Virus record (IMG/VR): IMGVR_UViG_3300000176_000008
Location: 1 to 64,000 of that record
Length of the DNA stretch: 64,000 bases
Source: a virus
Direction: 5' to 3' (one strand)
Both the position numbers and the translations under genes were made by a program. Shown here piece by piece: positions 24,401 to 31,479 of this stretch (positions within the stretch are counted from its first letter, which is position 1; each line of letters starts with the position of its first letter). The notes under the pieces were generated by a model that was not told the DNA's origin, ran no database searches, and saw nothing but the letters and a program-made list of their open reading frames with translations.

Positions 24401-25816
24401 GAATCCGGGATTTTGCTGTCCTTGGTTAATGGTCATGCCCACTGTGAGTTGACCAGAAGAAGTTGTAATTACAATGCTACTGGTATTTGCAATCCATGTA
24501 CCTGTTCCTACGGCCAGTGGTAGTTGAACTGTTTGATTAGGTACAAACAATGTACCATCTTTTAACCAAGGTCCAGTTAGGTTGGTACAGTTTTGTATGT
24601 AGGGACTGTGATAAATGTCAATTAATGTACTGGTATCAGTACTGATGCTGATAGGAAATGCCGTTGCATACGCACCACGGTTATAACCAGTGTCATAGCG
24701 ACCCGGTAGTAGGCCACTGCGGCCATTTAAGAACTGCATGTTGCTGAGATAGCAGCCAGATGTTAAATGGAATAAATCCTGTGTCTTATTAATTGGCTCA
24801 ATGCTGGTTGTTCTTAAGTCGCTACCTACTACACTGGTATAGGGCTTTAATAGAATAGGATTATTTTCTAGATATTTTCCAGGACTAACTTTAATCTGTG
24901 TACCTGATTGATAGAACGGACTGCGAATAGCGCCACTGATAGTGCGGCAAGCACGACTAGGATCTTGTGCACGCCCATCGTTGGTATCATCACCGTCCAT
25001 GGTAACGTATAAGATATTAGTTACAACCGGTGCAGTACCAATTGGATTCTTACCACGAACACGAAGGTCACCGAATACATCAGTTGTGCCTGCACCTATG
25101 GCTACATTGCCCGAGCTAGCAGGTAGTTTTAAGAAGTTTTCATAGACTGTGGTTAGATAATCATCGGCAAAAGTTTCCCCTGCATACAATACACCGCCTA
25201 GAGTAATATCTCCGCCTATGCCAACACCGCCATCTACTACTAGTGCACCACTGTCTGTGCTAGTCGTAGCAGTAGTTGATGATATTAAAACTTTCGATGC
25301 AGTTAATCTGCCTGTAGCTGCATTATAAGTTAATGCAGCATTACCCCAAAGATAAGCATCACTGTTTAAACTATCAGTGAATGAAATATAGTAGTCTTGA
25401 TTGCTACTTGTAGAGTAAACAAATATAGAATCAGTAGCAGTACTAATACCACCGTTGGTAGCACGAGCAAGACGTCCGTAGATGTATCCACCTACAGCTA
25501 GATCTTTTTCAACACCAACTCCGCCGCCAAAATAGGCCTGCGCCATTTGACGTTGAGCGGTGGTACTGTAGTAAGTTCCTTGATCAATACCCATAGGGTC
25601 TTGACCCTGTGGACTGCAAGAACTACCAACATTGGGATTTGTATTACCTGTGGTACCTACAGTGGTGAATGAATTACTGACTACTAAATGACCAGTTGCA
25701 CTAGTAACTAGTTGAATATTTCCGTAAGGCGACTGAATAGACTGATTGCTAGATCCTTGTCCATTCTGTGCACTTGGGGGGATTATTCTTGTGCCTGATA
25801 CCCGTGTTCCTGACAT
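21491..25816 (-). CDS. Large virion protein with beta-helix-like domain (1441 aa)
   Basis: The N-terminal 200 residues carry linker-like sequence and one GGVGIGGDITLGG cassette. Residues about 265-480 resemble a right-handed beta-helix (pectate-lyase-like): TMDGDDTNDGRAQDPSRACR, then K-V-S-P-G-K-Y-L-E-N-N-P and S-V-V-G-S-D-L-R, the usual P-G-x-Y and V-x-G pattern. A large alpha/beta middle repeats motifs such as Y-C-Y-R-D-V-G-I-I-V, C-F-R-D-V-G-L-I-V-D-A-V and C-A-R-D-V-A-L-I-L, each followed by G-G-N...S-G-L-A-Y-W. That is a threefold internal repeat of about 150 residues. The C terminus ends N-G-D-F-R-I-G-P-E-L...A-F-T-Q-S-L-F-A-N-M. Comparable large structural proteins occur in marine T4-like phages. 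A tail-spike or fibre-base role is inferred. Confidence 0.72.
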   Translation of the reverse strand: MSGTRVSGTRIIPPSAQNGQGSSNQSIQSPYGNIQLVTSATGHLVVSNSFTTVGTTGNTNPNVGSSCSPQGQDPMGIDQGTYYSTTAQRQMAQAYFGGGVGVEKDLAVGGYIYGRLARATNGGISTATDSIFVYSTSSNQDYYISFTDSLNSDAYLWGNAALTYNAATGRLTASKVLISSTTATTSTDSGALVVDGGVGIGGDITLGGVLYAGETFADDYLTTVYENFLKLPASSGNVAIGAGTTDVFGDLRVRGKNPIGTAPVVTNILYVTMDGDDTNDGRAQDPSRACRTISGAIRSPFYQSGTQIKVSPGKYLENNPILLKPYTSVVGSDLRTTSIEPINKTQDLFHLTSGCYLSNMQFLNGRSGLLPGRYDTGYNRGAYATAFPISISTDTSTLIDIYHSPYIQNCTNLTGPWLKDGTLFVPNQTVQLPLAVGTGTWIANTSSIVITTSSGQLTVGMTINQGQQNPGFFNARTLLLANKKFLQEQIIAWISTTYPSFVYNTAYCYRDVGIIVENVAYDAAFGGNANSVASGLAYWRGTTSVIQGETTQTVAAINQLLTWCLDIIANTSTGLSAITAAQVINTALTGGGVATSSITALFGIITSIITTGPSAAPDVYNGAGPDAAYVSAEVLLQSNRSFIQDQVVSYINNKYPTFTYNTTACFRDVGLIVDAVSQDILLGGNRRSVEAGLAYWNYGVNAVATEITTTTDAISYARDISLEIIGNVEASLAPGSTSSQVLNTFYQYGSAYIPRQAVARNYDIITSIINNGPSAAPIVYEGSSLFAATGVNAADTRVATTVTSVTTQSSGVYRIGLSTPTIGSGTNATLYFGNTYGWPLQDSDMDALSYSVTGNTSTWASRKVDPIGGMGGSLVDGAQVSARSPVQSFVYDAFTQLSQGGIGVRVTNNGYAQLVSVFTIFCDTAVQVDNGGIVSITNSNSNFGRLALVANGYGPRKFSGTVYNPANRAYPFSPGLLDPYYPNGFWPSKGSLVEIFTPDLINRPHISLIMEIVPPTTYINKAGLPGFLNAQPSTSTFTTGTVTITGLSTNGVYVGNSVYITDGLGSQTDSNGVLYAATGTTVIDVQYNSITLNQALTSGGSSNDPTYFTMYVSGNAYYTVLTSEVAAQPYAPGTNILAANTDPNFQGPSVSQIAAHLDVLTYMNTLVSAVVSNTTFTTSAGTTSTQVKDTNRTHGSSATTFISNEFTTIKNIVGAANLTAAQAVVPQASITTSGPDVPGAGDAIVLIEKNINFISDEIYHYILDTSADNTALNASTSSYQYNKCARDVALILQQLIYDLQSGGNYNAVYSGLSYWSRPGTYHIVELEEYVTDNNLFPDGATVNFYQRSYISASGYLFEYVGAGSNYGALPQNGVADPIQAQETVALNGGKVFFTSTDQNGDFRIGPELVISQANGVISGRAFTQSLFANMTPFILAIEGGS

Positions 25817-25835
25817 TTATTACATTCCTTTAGAG

Positions 25836-25843
25836 TATTTATT
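25836..25843 (-). promoter_or_regulatory. Candidate late promoter (AATAAATA)
   Basis: A minus-strand AATAAATA lies 19 bases upstream of the ATG of the 1441-aa gene. It would give a very short leader, with transcription starting close to the AAAGGAA SD at 25825-25831. It matches NATAAATA, but the short spacing lowers confidence. Confidence 0.4.
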
Positions 25844-25846
25844 GGT

Positions 25847-26350
25847 TCAGCTTACCTGCATATCAATCGACCTAATGATAGGAACAGTGCTGTGCGGCCA
25901 ACGAGGATGGCTTTGATATCTTAACAGTAAACCAAAGCTAGAATCTTGAACCATTGCTGCAGATAGGTTCTTAACCTTCCAGGTATTAGTAACTCCGCCA
26001 TAAACTGTAGTAGGATCCCAAGTTAAAAATGCAAGATTCTCGCCAATGGGTTCATCCTGATAACACAATTGAACAGTATCATCTGTGACTCTACCATGTC
26101 TTTCCATGGCAATGGTTACAGTGATGCCGGAAATTTGTTGAGGGAGATTGGTAAAATTAAATCCTGTGGCCTTTATATACCAAGTCTGCATGGTAATGTC
26201 ATTTCTTGGTTGGCGACTAATATGCAATAAAGGCTTAACGGTGCTAACTCCTATAACACCTGCACTATATTTTAAATCAGTTATATTGTTATTCCACTCA
26301 ATGTGAGACGAATCTTCTGCATATTGAGATACAATGGTAGGAGTGGTCAT
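25847..26350 (-). CDS. Virion protein, beta-sandwich-like (167 aa)
   Basis: I place the start at the ATG at 26350 (MTTPTIVSQYAEDSSHIEWN). The frame extends upstream to a TTG at 26389, but that would start against the terminator at 26391-26412. The sequence is rich in beta-strand-like segments (TMQTWYIKATGFNF, GITVTIAMERHGRV, PIIRSIDMQVS) with few helices, fitting a jelly-roll or sandwich virion subunit. It lies between the fibre block and the capsid block, with no visible enzyme motif. Because a terminator precedes it, it needs either read-through or its own promoter; an AT-rich ATATAAAAA stretch lies just upstream. Function is not recognised. Confidence 0.62.
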   Translation of the reverse strand: MTTPTIVSQYAEDSSHIEWNNNITDLKYSAGVIGVSTVKPLLHISRQPRNDITMQTWYIKATGFNFTNLPQQISGITVTIAMERHGRVTDDTVQLCYQDEPIGENLAFLTWDPTTVYGGVTNTWKVKNLSAAMVQDSSFGLLLRYQSHPRWPHSTVPIIRSIDMQVS

Positions 26351-26390
26351 CCTATATTTACCATAATTTTTTATATGTAGATAAAACAAA

Positions 26391-26412
26391 AAAGGACTCC
26401 GAAGAGTCCTTT
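26391..26412 (-). terminator. Intrinsic terminator with UUCG loop
   Basis: A 9-bp stem (AAAGGACTC paired with GAGTCCTTT) surrounds a TTCG loop read on the minus strand, followed by TTTGTTTT. It lies just past the stop of the 299-aa gene at 26434. Confidence 0.86.
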
Positions 26413-26433
26413 CTAATTAGCAGTAAAATCTAA

Positions 26434-27333
26434 TTAATTAGATTGAATACCAACTTTGGTAGAGGTAGCATTAGCCCATCCTAGAACCCAACCAGCAACT
26501 GAGTCATTGGCAAATAACCAAGCGTTAGCACCGTTTTGTGTTTTGCGCCATAGGCTGGCTTTTTTGCCTGTTAGCTTTTGAACTGTATAGCTATTACCAT
26601 TGCCATCTTTGGCAACAATTTGCATTGTGCCAGCTACGACTGTAGAAGTAGTTAATTTAACAACACCGCGACCTTGATCGCTTTCTACTAGATAGCTACG
26701 AGCACCGTGTTGTTTAAGGATAGCAGATGCCGTTGCGCTGCTGCCTGTTGACAAATAAGCTGTAGCAGCAATTGTTCCAACATCAGTTTCTAAGTGTGTT
26801 AGACCAGTTGCGAATACTGCACCAGTACCAGCATCGCTGAATACTAGGTTAGTTGCACTAGACCAAGAACCGTTGTTGTTTTGTGTAGAAGAAATGATGT
26901 TGCCGTTGATAGCAGTAATATAACCGCTGATACCAGTTGCAGCACCAGAAATCAACATACCTACACTAAGTCCGGCAGTTGTTGATACAGTAAATGTATT
27001 TCTTGTATTGACACCAGAGGTAGCTCCGGCAAAGTTTACAGTAGCAGGTTTAATAATACTAACTGTAGGATTGCTAGAATAACCAGCACCTGGATTAGTG
27101 ATTGTAGCACCAGTAATGCCGCCGTTGGCAGTAGGCGAAGCAATAGTAATAGAAGCTGTGGCATTTACACTATCACCAGATGCGTCTGGACCAGAAATTA
27201 CAATAGTAGCAGCTTGTGAATAGTGCGAACCTGTGTTTGATACCGCAATTGTAACACCTTCATATTTTACTGCATAGCTAGTGTCTTTAGCACCGCTTTT
27301 TACGAAATATCTTGCTTTTAGAGGACGTCCCAT
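26434..27333 (-). CDS. Capsid-associated virion protein (299 aa)
   Basis: The opening MGRPLKARYFVKSGA and the C-terminal half (S-Y-L-V-E-S-D-Q-G-R-G, then G-T-M-Q-I-V-A-K-D-G-N-G-N and V-Q-K-L-T-G-K-K-A) resemble a small virion protein found close to gp23 in marine T4-like phages. A middle insertion (about 20-140) carries Gly/Asn-rich repeats of the P-G-A-G-Y-S-S-N-P-T-V type, as in beta-solenoid linkers, and makes it longer than I would expect. It has a strong AAGGAG SD, its own terminator at 26391-26412, and an 88-base leader containing two small hairpins. That suggests a separately controlled, abundantly made protein. A decoration or vertex function is inferred from context. Confidence 0.6.
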   Translation of the reverse strand: MGRPLKARYFVKSGAKDTSYAVKYEGVTIAVSNTGSHYSQAATIVISGPDASGDSVNATASITIASPTANGGITGATITNPGAGYSSNPTVSIIKPATVNFAGATSGVNTRNTFTVSTTAGLSVGMLISGAATGISGYITAINGNIISSTQNNNGSWSSATNLVFSDAGTGAVFATGLTHLETDVGTIAATAYLSTGSSATASAILKQHGARSYLVESDQGRGVVKLTTSTVVAGTMQIVAKDGNGNSYTVQKLTGKKASLWRKTQNGANAWLFANDSVAGWVLGWANATSTKVGIQSN

Positions 27334-27419
27334 TTTGTTTTCTCCTTAATGTTTAAGACCGTTCTATGATCTACGCAGTTGGATTTCTGCATAAACTCTC
27401 CGTTAAGAGCGAACAGTGT

Positions 27420-27427
27420 TATTTAGT
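27420..27427 (-). promoter_or_regulatory. Possible variant late promoter (ACTAAATA)
   Basis: The minus-strand ACTAAATA differs from NATAAATA at one position and overlaps the stop codon of the 61-aa gene. It would give a leader of about 80 bases before the 299-aa gene. That leader contains CTCT-TAACGG-AGAG and GCAG-N8-CTGC mini-hairpins. The variant base makes this tentative. Confidence 0.3.
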
Positions 27428-27612
27428 CAATCCTCAAGATAGGGCAATCCGCTAGGTATTATTGTAGTCGAACCGTCTTTTAAGTTAAGTTCATATTCCG
27501 TTCTATCTGCACTTAAACTAATACCATTACAATCTGCAATGCTAATACCTGCTTGTTCCAAAGCTTCATTTAATACATCTCTCATCATTTTTTCATATTG
27601 CCTTGAGTTCAT
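27427..27612 (-). CDS. Small hypothetical protein (61 aa)
   Basis: A short acidic protein: MNSRQYEKMMRDVLNEALEQ at the N terminus predicts an amphipathic helix. It is followed by a beta-rich segment (EYELNLKDGSTTIIPSG). Its ATG overlaps the TGA of the upstream endonuclease gene (ATGA), so translation is probably coupled, with AAAGGA upstream as SD. No family was recognised. It lies between the homing endonuclease and the 299-aa virion gene and may have arrived with the endonuclease. Confidence 0.5.
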   Translation of the reverse strand: MNSRQYEKMMRDVLNEALEQAGISIADCNGISLSADRTEYELNLKDGSTTIIPSGLPYLED

Positions 27613-28403
27613 TTTGTTTTTCCTTTACATTTATCACCATGCCATCTTACGTACATACCTATACTAGATTCTTTACCGCAATGCTCACATATTTTCTTTT
27701 GTTGACTTGGATGTCGTCCTTCGGCTAATCTTTTAAGATTGCTTTCACTACCTACAAAATTATGTGTACCTTCTGCAATACGTTTATTATTAAGTTCAGC
27801 ACCTAGAAAGTTATGTCGACCTTCTTCAACTAATTTCTTATTTAATTTTCCATCAGCGTTTGGACTTTTTCCATCTTGCCAATGGTGTATACCTTGTTCG
27901 CTGCGCCATATACTAGGATTATTAGTTTGAAAGATATTTCTTCCTTGTTTAACAGTATTTCGCGATACTGATCCGCCTTTATTTGGATGATCTTTAGACC
28001 ATACATGAATACCTTTTTTATATTTTTCTATTTGTAGATCTCTGATCTGTTCACGTTTTTCTGGTTGTGTATGAGTCCAATGATTATCACCTTTAAACTT
28101 TTCCTTAACTTCGGATCGTTTCATAGGATTTGAATCGCCAACGGGGGCACCAGTACCTCTATTACTCATATTCATACAATTTAGTTTTCCGAAATGTTCT
28201 GCAAGATACCTATCTTCAGCCTCTATTAAAGACTGTTGATCTGAAAAATATTCCAATATTTCTCTGGTAAGAATGGATTTATCTTTTATAGAACTCGGCC
28301 AGCGTCCTGAACCAATATATCCGTCGTTTTCATTATCAGTACTATGTCTACCAATATAGTATTTTCCATTAGGATGGGATGTTTTATATATGAAATGTTT
28401 CAT
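27609..28403 (-). CDS. GIY-YIG homing endonuclease with zinc finger
   Basis: The protein begins MKHFIYKTSHPNGKYYIGRH, a clear GIY-YIG nuclease signature (F-I-Y-K-T...K-Y-Y-I-G) followed by G-Y-I-G-S-G. The central part repeats DNA-binding units of the type G-x-H-N-F-x-x-x-E-x-N-x-K-R-L/I-A-E-G (at least three). The C terminus is a zinc finger (CEHCGKESSIGMYVRWHGDK then C), spacing C-x2-C-x12-H-x3-C. Such enzymes cut at intronless alleles or target sites and spread by recombination. It sits immediately downstream of gp23, a highly conserved gene, a typical free-standing HEG site. The frame extends nine codons to an ATG at 28430. I prefer 28403 because the nuclease domain starts there, but neither start has a clear SD. 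Confidence 0.82.
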   Translation of the reverse strand: MKHFIYKTSHPNGKYYIGRHSTDNENDGYIGSGRWPSSIKDKSILTREILEYFSDQQSLIEAEDRYLAEHFGKLNCMNMSNRGTGAPVGDSNPMKRSEVKEKFKGDNHWTHTQPEKREQIRDLQIEKYKKGIHVWSKDHPNKGGSVSRNTVKQGRNIFQTNNPSIWRSEQGIHHWQDGKSPNADGKLNKKLVEEGRHNFLGAELNNKRIAEGTHNFVGSESNLKRLAEGRHPSQQKKICEHCGKESSIGMYVRWHGDKCKGKTK

Positions 28404-28467
28404 ACTATTATTTAGTATAGTCTGCTGCATTACATATTATAATAGATACAAAACAAACAGTCAAAAG

Positions 28468-28489
28468 AAAACCCGCCGAAGCGGGTTTT
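28468..28489 (-). terminator. Intrinsic terminator after gp23, UUCG loop
   Basis: A 9-bp GC-rich stem (AAAACCCGC paired with GCGGGTTTT) with a TTCG loop on the minus strand lies 20 bases beyond the gp23 stop. A-rich and T-rich flanks on both sides could make it work in both directions. Confidence 0.9.
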
Positions 28490-28509
28490 TAGAAATCCAG
28501 GTAAATGGA

Positions 28510-29697
28510 TTATTGGAAGCTAACTGTGCTAGAGTTGATAGAAACTTTAGCTAGGTAGTCAGCTGCATTTCCTAGGCTCGAGGCCGTGTTATTCAATTCT
28601 ACGTACCCATAGCGAGTCAAGAAGCCAACTACTGGTTCGAAAGTAGCTGGATCTAGAACAACACCAGAGCTCATTAGAGGAATGTAAGGGCAATAGAACG
28701 CAGCAGCGTCAGCTTCTGAAGCGCCTTTGTAGCCTAACAATACTTGGTTGTCTTGAATGCTTTGTGAACCGCTATCTTGTAGATAAGCGTCAACATAAAC
28801 ACGCATAGAACCATTCAATGTACCAACAAACTTGGTGTTTGTAGGAGCTTCGAATGTACCTTCTGTAGTACGAGCGAAAGCACTGGTAGTAGCAGATTGT
28901 AGAATTGTAAGAGCTTGGTTAGAAATAACAGCCCAGTTAGCAGCACCACGACGTGTACGTTGAGCGATCAAGTTAGCAGCACGGTTGATCATGATGGCCA
29001 AAGCGGCGTGTTCATCACCAACGAATGTAGCTGTACCAGAAACCAACGATTGGTCATAAGTCTGTTCAACTGTAGCCAAGCCACGTAGGCTAGCTAGGAT
29101 TTCTTGATCGATTTCAGCTGTGATTTCTTGAGCTAGAGCAGCCATGATTTCAGCTTCGATATCGATACCTTGTTGAGCTTGTGCATCTTGAGCAGCTTCG
29201 AAGGTCCAACGTGCGCTTAGTTTGCGTGATTTGGCTTCAACGCTGGCTTTCAAGATTTGAATGCTCATGCGGTTACCTGGTTGACCTTCAAGTGTGCTAG
29301 TAGCAGCAGCGCCTGGTGTGGTGCTGTTGTTGTTACCAGAATAGGCTTGAGCGATCTTGAATGGGCTTAATGCTTCTTCACCAGCTACTACTTCGTTGCT
29401 AGAATCAGCATAACGAACACGTAGTGTGTGGATTTGACCAACTGGACCAGTCATTGGTTGAACACCGATGATTTCGTTGGCAATAACTGTAGGCATAACA
29501 CGACGGATAACAGGTAGAATAACACGGTTTAGTGTTGCTACGTTACCAGCACTTGTTGCACCAGCAGTTGCGCTTTCAGCCAAATACTTACGTGTGTTTT
29601 CTAAGCAAACTTGCATAGAAGAACGACGTGTACCAGATAGGCCTTCAAGCAGAGCGTCTTTGGTCTCTGACCATCTTTCGTTTAATAGTTGTGACAT
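28510..29697 (-). CDS. 23: Major capsid protein gp23
   Basis: It forms the hexameric T4-type capsid lattice. The N terminus (MSQLLNERWSETKDALLEGL) and the downstream L-N-R-V-I-L-P-V-I-R-R-V-M-P...V-Q-P-M-T-G-P motif are typical of T4-like gp23. A L-A-E sequence at residues 39-41 matches the L/I-x-E site cut by the gp21 protease, so a propeptide of about 41 residues should be removed. At 395 residues it is much shorter than T4 gp23 (521) and probably lacks most of the insertion domain. It follows gp22 by 25 bases, with a strong AAGGAGA SD, and is closed by a terminator. It is the most conserved marker in the window. Confidence 0.95.
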   Translation of the reverse strand: MSQLLNERWSETKDALLEGLSGTRRSSMQVCLENTRKYLAESATAGATSAGNVATLNRVILPVIRRVMPTVIANEIIGVQPMTGPVGQIHTLRVRYADSSNEVVAGEEALSPFKIAQAYSGNNNSTTPGAAATSTLEGQPGNRMSIQILKASVEAKSRKLSARWTFEAAQDAQAQQGIDIEAEIMAALAQEITAEIDQEILASLRGLATVEQTYDQSLVSGTATFVGDEHAALAIMINRAANLIAQRTRRGAANWAVISNQALTILQSATTSAFARTTEGTFEAPTNTKFVGTLNGSMRVYVDAYLQDSGSQSIQDNQVLLGYKGASEADAAAFYCPYIPLMSSGVVLDPATFEPVVGFLTRYGYVELNNTASSLGNAADYLAKVSINSSTVSFQ

Positions 29698-29722
29698 TTT
29701 ATTTGTCTCCTTGAATTATAAA

Positions 29723-30817
29723 TTATTTGGATAGGCCCGCCAACTTGCGGATGTCCAAAATATTGTCTAAGCCTACCTCGGCTTTCATTTCACGATTTCC
29801 AGTTACTTCAGCACTTTCACTTAACATAGCTTTCTTAGGAGCTACTTTACGTGATTGTCCTTCCATCACTGCTGGTAGGTATTTGTCAAAAGATTCATTT
29901 AGTTTCTTAGTTGGAACAGATTCCAACAATTCCTTCATGATCTCTCTCTTATCGGCACCTAACGGAGCCAACAACTCGCCTAATGCAGCTTTGCGTTCCA
30001 TCAAATCTTTTGTAACACGAAGGTCGCGTTGTGTGGATTCTACTAGATGCGCTTTTTCTTCAACGGCTTGTTTTGCTTCTGCTAGTTCTTGTTCTTTCTT
30101 TTCGATGATCTTTAACAATTTACTTGTTTCAGATTTTTCGTTAAGGAAGGAACCAGCAAACTCTTGTGCAAATGCTTCATAGATCTTACGACCAAAGTCA
30201 TTGTTACGAGCAGAGTCAATGTCTTCTTTCAATTGCTTGATTTCAGATGTTAACTTACGAGTAACAGTGGCTTCAACGACCTTGGCAGAGCGTTGAATGA
30301 AGTCTTGCTTAATTTCACTAAACTTGCTTTTTGCTTCACGAACTAGCTTGACTTTAGTTTCAGCTAGGTCCTTCTTATCAGCGGCAAATTCATTGATTTC
30401 TTTAGATAGAGCGTGAACTACGAATTGCTCTAACTTGTTAAAGTTCTCAGAAACTTTTTTACGGTCTCCTTGGAACTCAACCAATTCTTTTCCAAGTTGC
30501 TTGATTACAAAACCTTCTAGTTTTTTAGCATCTTCTGCAACCTTAGTACGGTATGCAGCTTTTGCTTCAGCTAGGGCCTTTTTGTCTTCATGCAATTCAG
30601 ACATCTCAGCGGTTAGGCGATCGCTTAACATCTTGTCGATTGCTTCTACCATAACTTGTTTGTCATGTGTATACTTTTGTGCAAACTCTTCACGAAGTTC
30701 AGCAGTCACTTGGTCGCGTGTTTCTTGTAGTTTAGTTGCAAGGGCAGTTTCGACAACTTGTTGTGTCTCTACTGTCATTACACCTGACTCTACTAATTGT
30801 TTGAATGCGTCCAACAT
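29723..30817 (-). CDS. 22: Prohead scaffold protein gp22
   Basis: It is the main scaffolding core protein of the T4-type prohead, removed by the gp21 protease during maturation. The 364-residue sequence is almost entirely charged helix/coiled coil (for example EFAADKKDLAETKVKLVREA and IEKKEQELAEAKQAVEEKA), with alternating Lys/Glu heptads and no cysteine, as expected. It lies between gp21 and gp23 in the T4 order, with a GAGGAGA SD. The C terminus (DNILDIRKLAGLSK) is short and conserved-looking. It is longer than T4 gp22 (269 residues). Confidence 0.9.
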   Translation of the reverse strand: MLDAFKQLVESGVMTVETQQVVETALATKLQETRDQVTAELREEFAQKYTHDKQVMVEAIDKMLSDRLTAEMSELHEDKKALAEAKAAYRTKVAEDAKKLEGFVIKQLGKELVEFQGDRKKVSENFNKLEQFVVHALSKEINEFAADKKDLAETKVKLVREAKSKFSEIKQDFIQRSAKVVEATVTRKLTSEIKQLKEDIDSARNNDFGRKIYEAFAQEFAGSFLNEKSETSKLLKIIEKKEQELAEAKQAVEEKAHLVESTQRDLRVTKDLMERKAALGELLAPLGADKREIMKELLESVPTKKLNESFDKYLPAVMEGQSRKVAPKKAMLSESAEVTGNREMKAEVGLDNILDIRKLAGLSK

Positions 30818-30833
30818 TTATTTCTCCTCGGGC

Positions 30834-31466
30834 TTATTTTAGACCTTTAATAATATTCAAGAGCGATTCTTGAAGATATTTCTGGGCCTTTGGATCTTCT
30901 TTTACTTCTTGTGCTACACGGAATGCTCTTGCACCACCACGAGCATTCATTAAATGTTCGTAAACTGGTGTAGGGTACGCTCCAGGAGCACTTGGTTGGG
31001 CAACTACGTCTACTGTGATAATCTCGAAGTCGGATACATGGCCGTTCATGTCGTTGACATTGCCGCTACCACGAGAACTTACGCCAAGTTTTACACCTGC
31101 TTCAAGCATAGTACGTACTAAGTTTCCCATTGGTGTAGGTAAAATTTTCATCTTACCATAACCATTTGGACCTTCCATCCACATTTGAGTGATCATATGG
31201 GATACACGGTCTAAATTTACTTTTAGATCATCAGGATGATCAACTTCTCCTAGCACTGAATAACCATTTTTAATTTGGTCATTTAATGCATTAACTGCAC
31301 GTTCAATTTCATCTACAGGATAGACTCGTTGATTGGCATTACGGATACCACCTTGAATGGCAATACCTTTTAGGTAAAGACTTTTGCCATCCTTGTCGTC
31401 AGACTCCATAACAATGGAAGCCTGGTCGAAGCTTAGATGTTCACGTAAGTAGGAGAATTTGCTCAT
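30834..31466 (-). CDS. 21: Prohead core protease gp21
   Basis: A serine protease of the T4 gp21 family that cuts the scaffold and the capsid protein propeptides at L/I-x-E sites, then itself. The sequence shows A-N-Q-R-V-Y-P near residue 40, a histidine in G-E-V-D-H-P-D-D (about 77) and a serine in G-V-S-S-R-G-S-G (about 129), the expected catalytic pair. Its length of 210 residues matches the family (T4, 212). It lies directly upstream of gp22 and gp23 in the same operon. The start follows AGAGAACACGG, a weaker SD than its neighbours, fitting the low amount needed. Confidence 0.93.
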   Translation of the reverse strand: MSKFSYLREHLSFDQASIVMESDDKDGKSLYLKGIAIQGGIRNANQRVYPVDEIERAVNALNDQIKNGYSVLGEVDHPDDLKVNLDRVSHMITQMWMEGPNGYGKMKILPTPMGNLVRTMLEAGVKLGVSSRGSGNVNDMNGHVSDFEIITVDVVAQPSAPGAYPTPVYEHLMNARGGARAFRVAQEVKEDPKAQKYLQESLLNIIKGLK

Positions 31467-31479
31467 CCGTGTTCTCTAA

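Noticed and set aside
28409-28416. ACTAAATA before the homing endonuclease
   Set aside because: One mismatch to the late box and only five bases from the preferred ATG.
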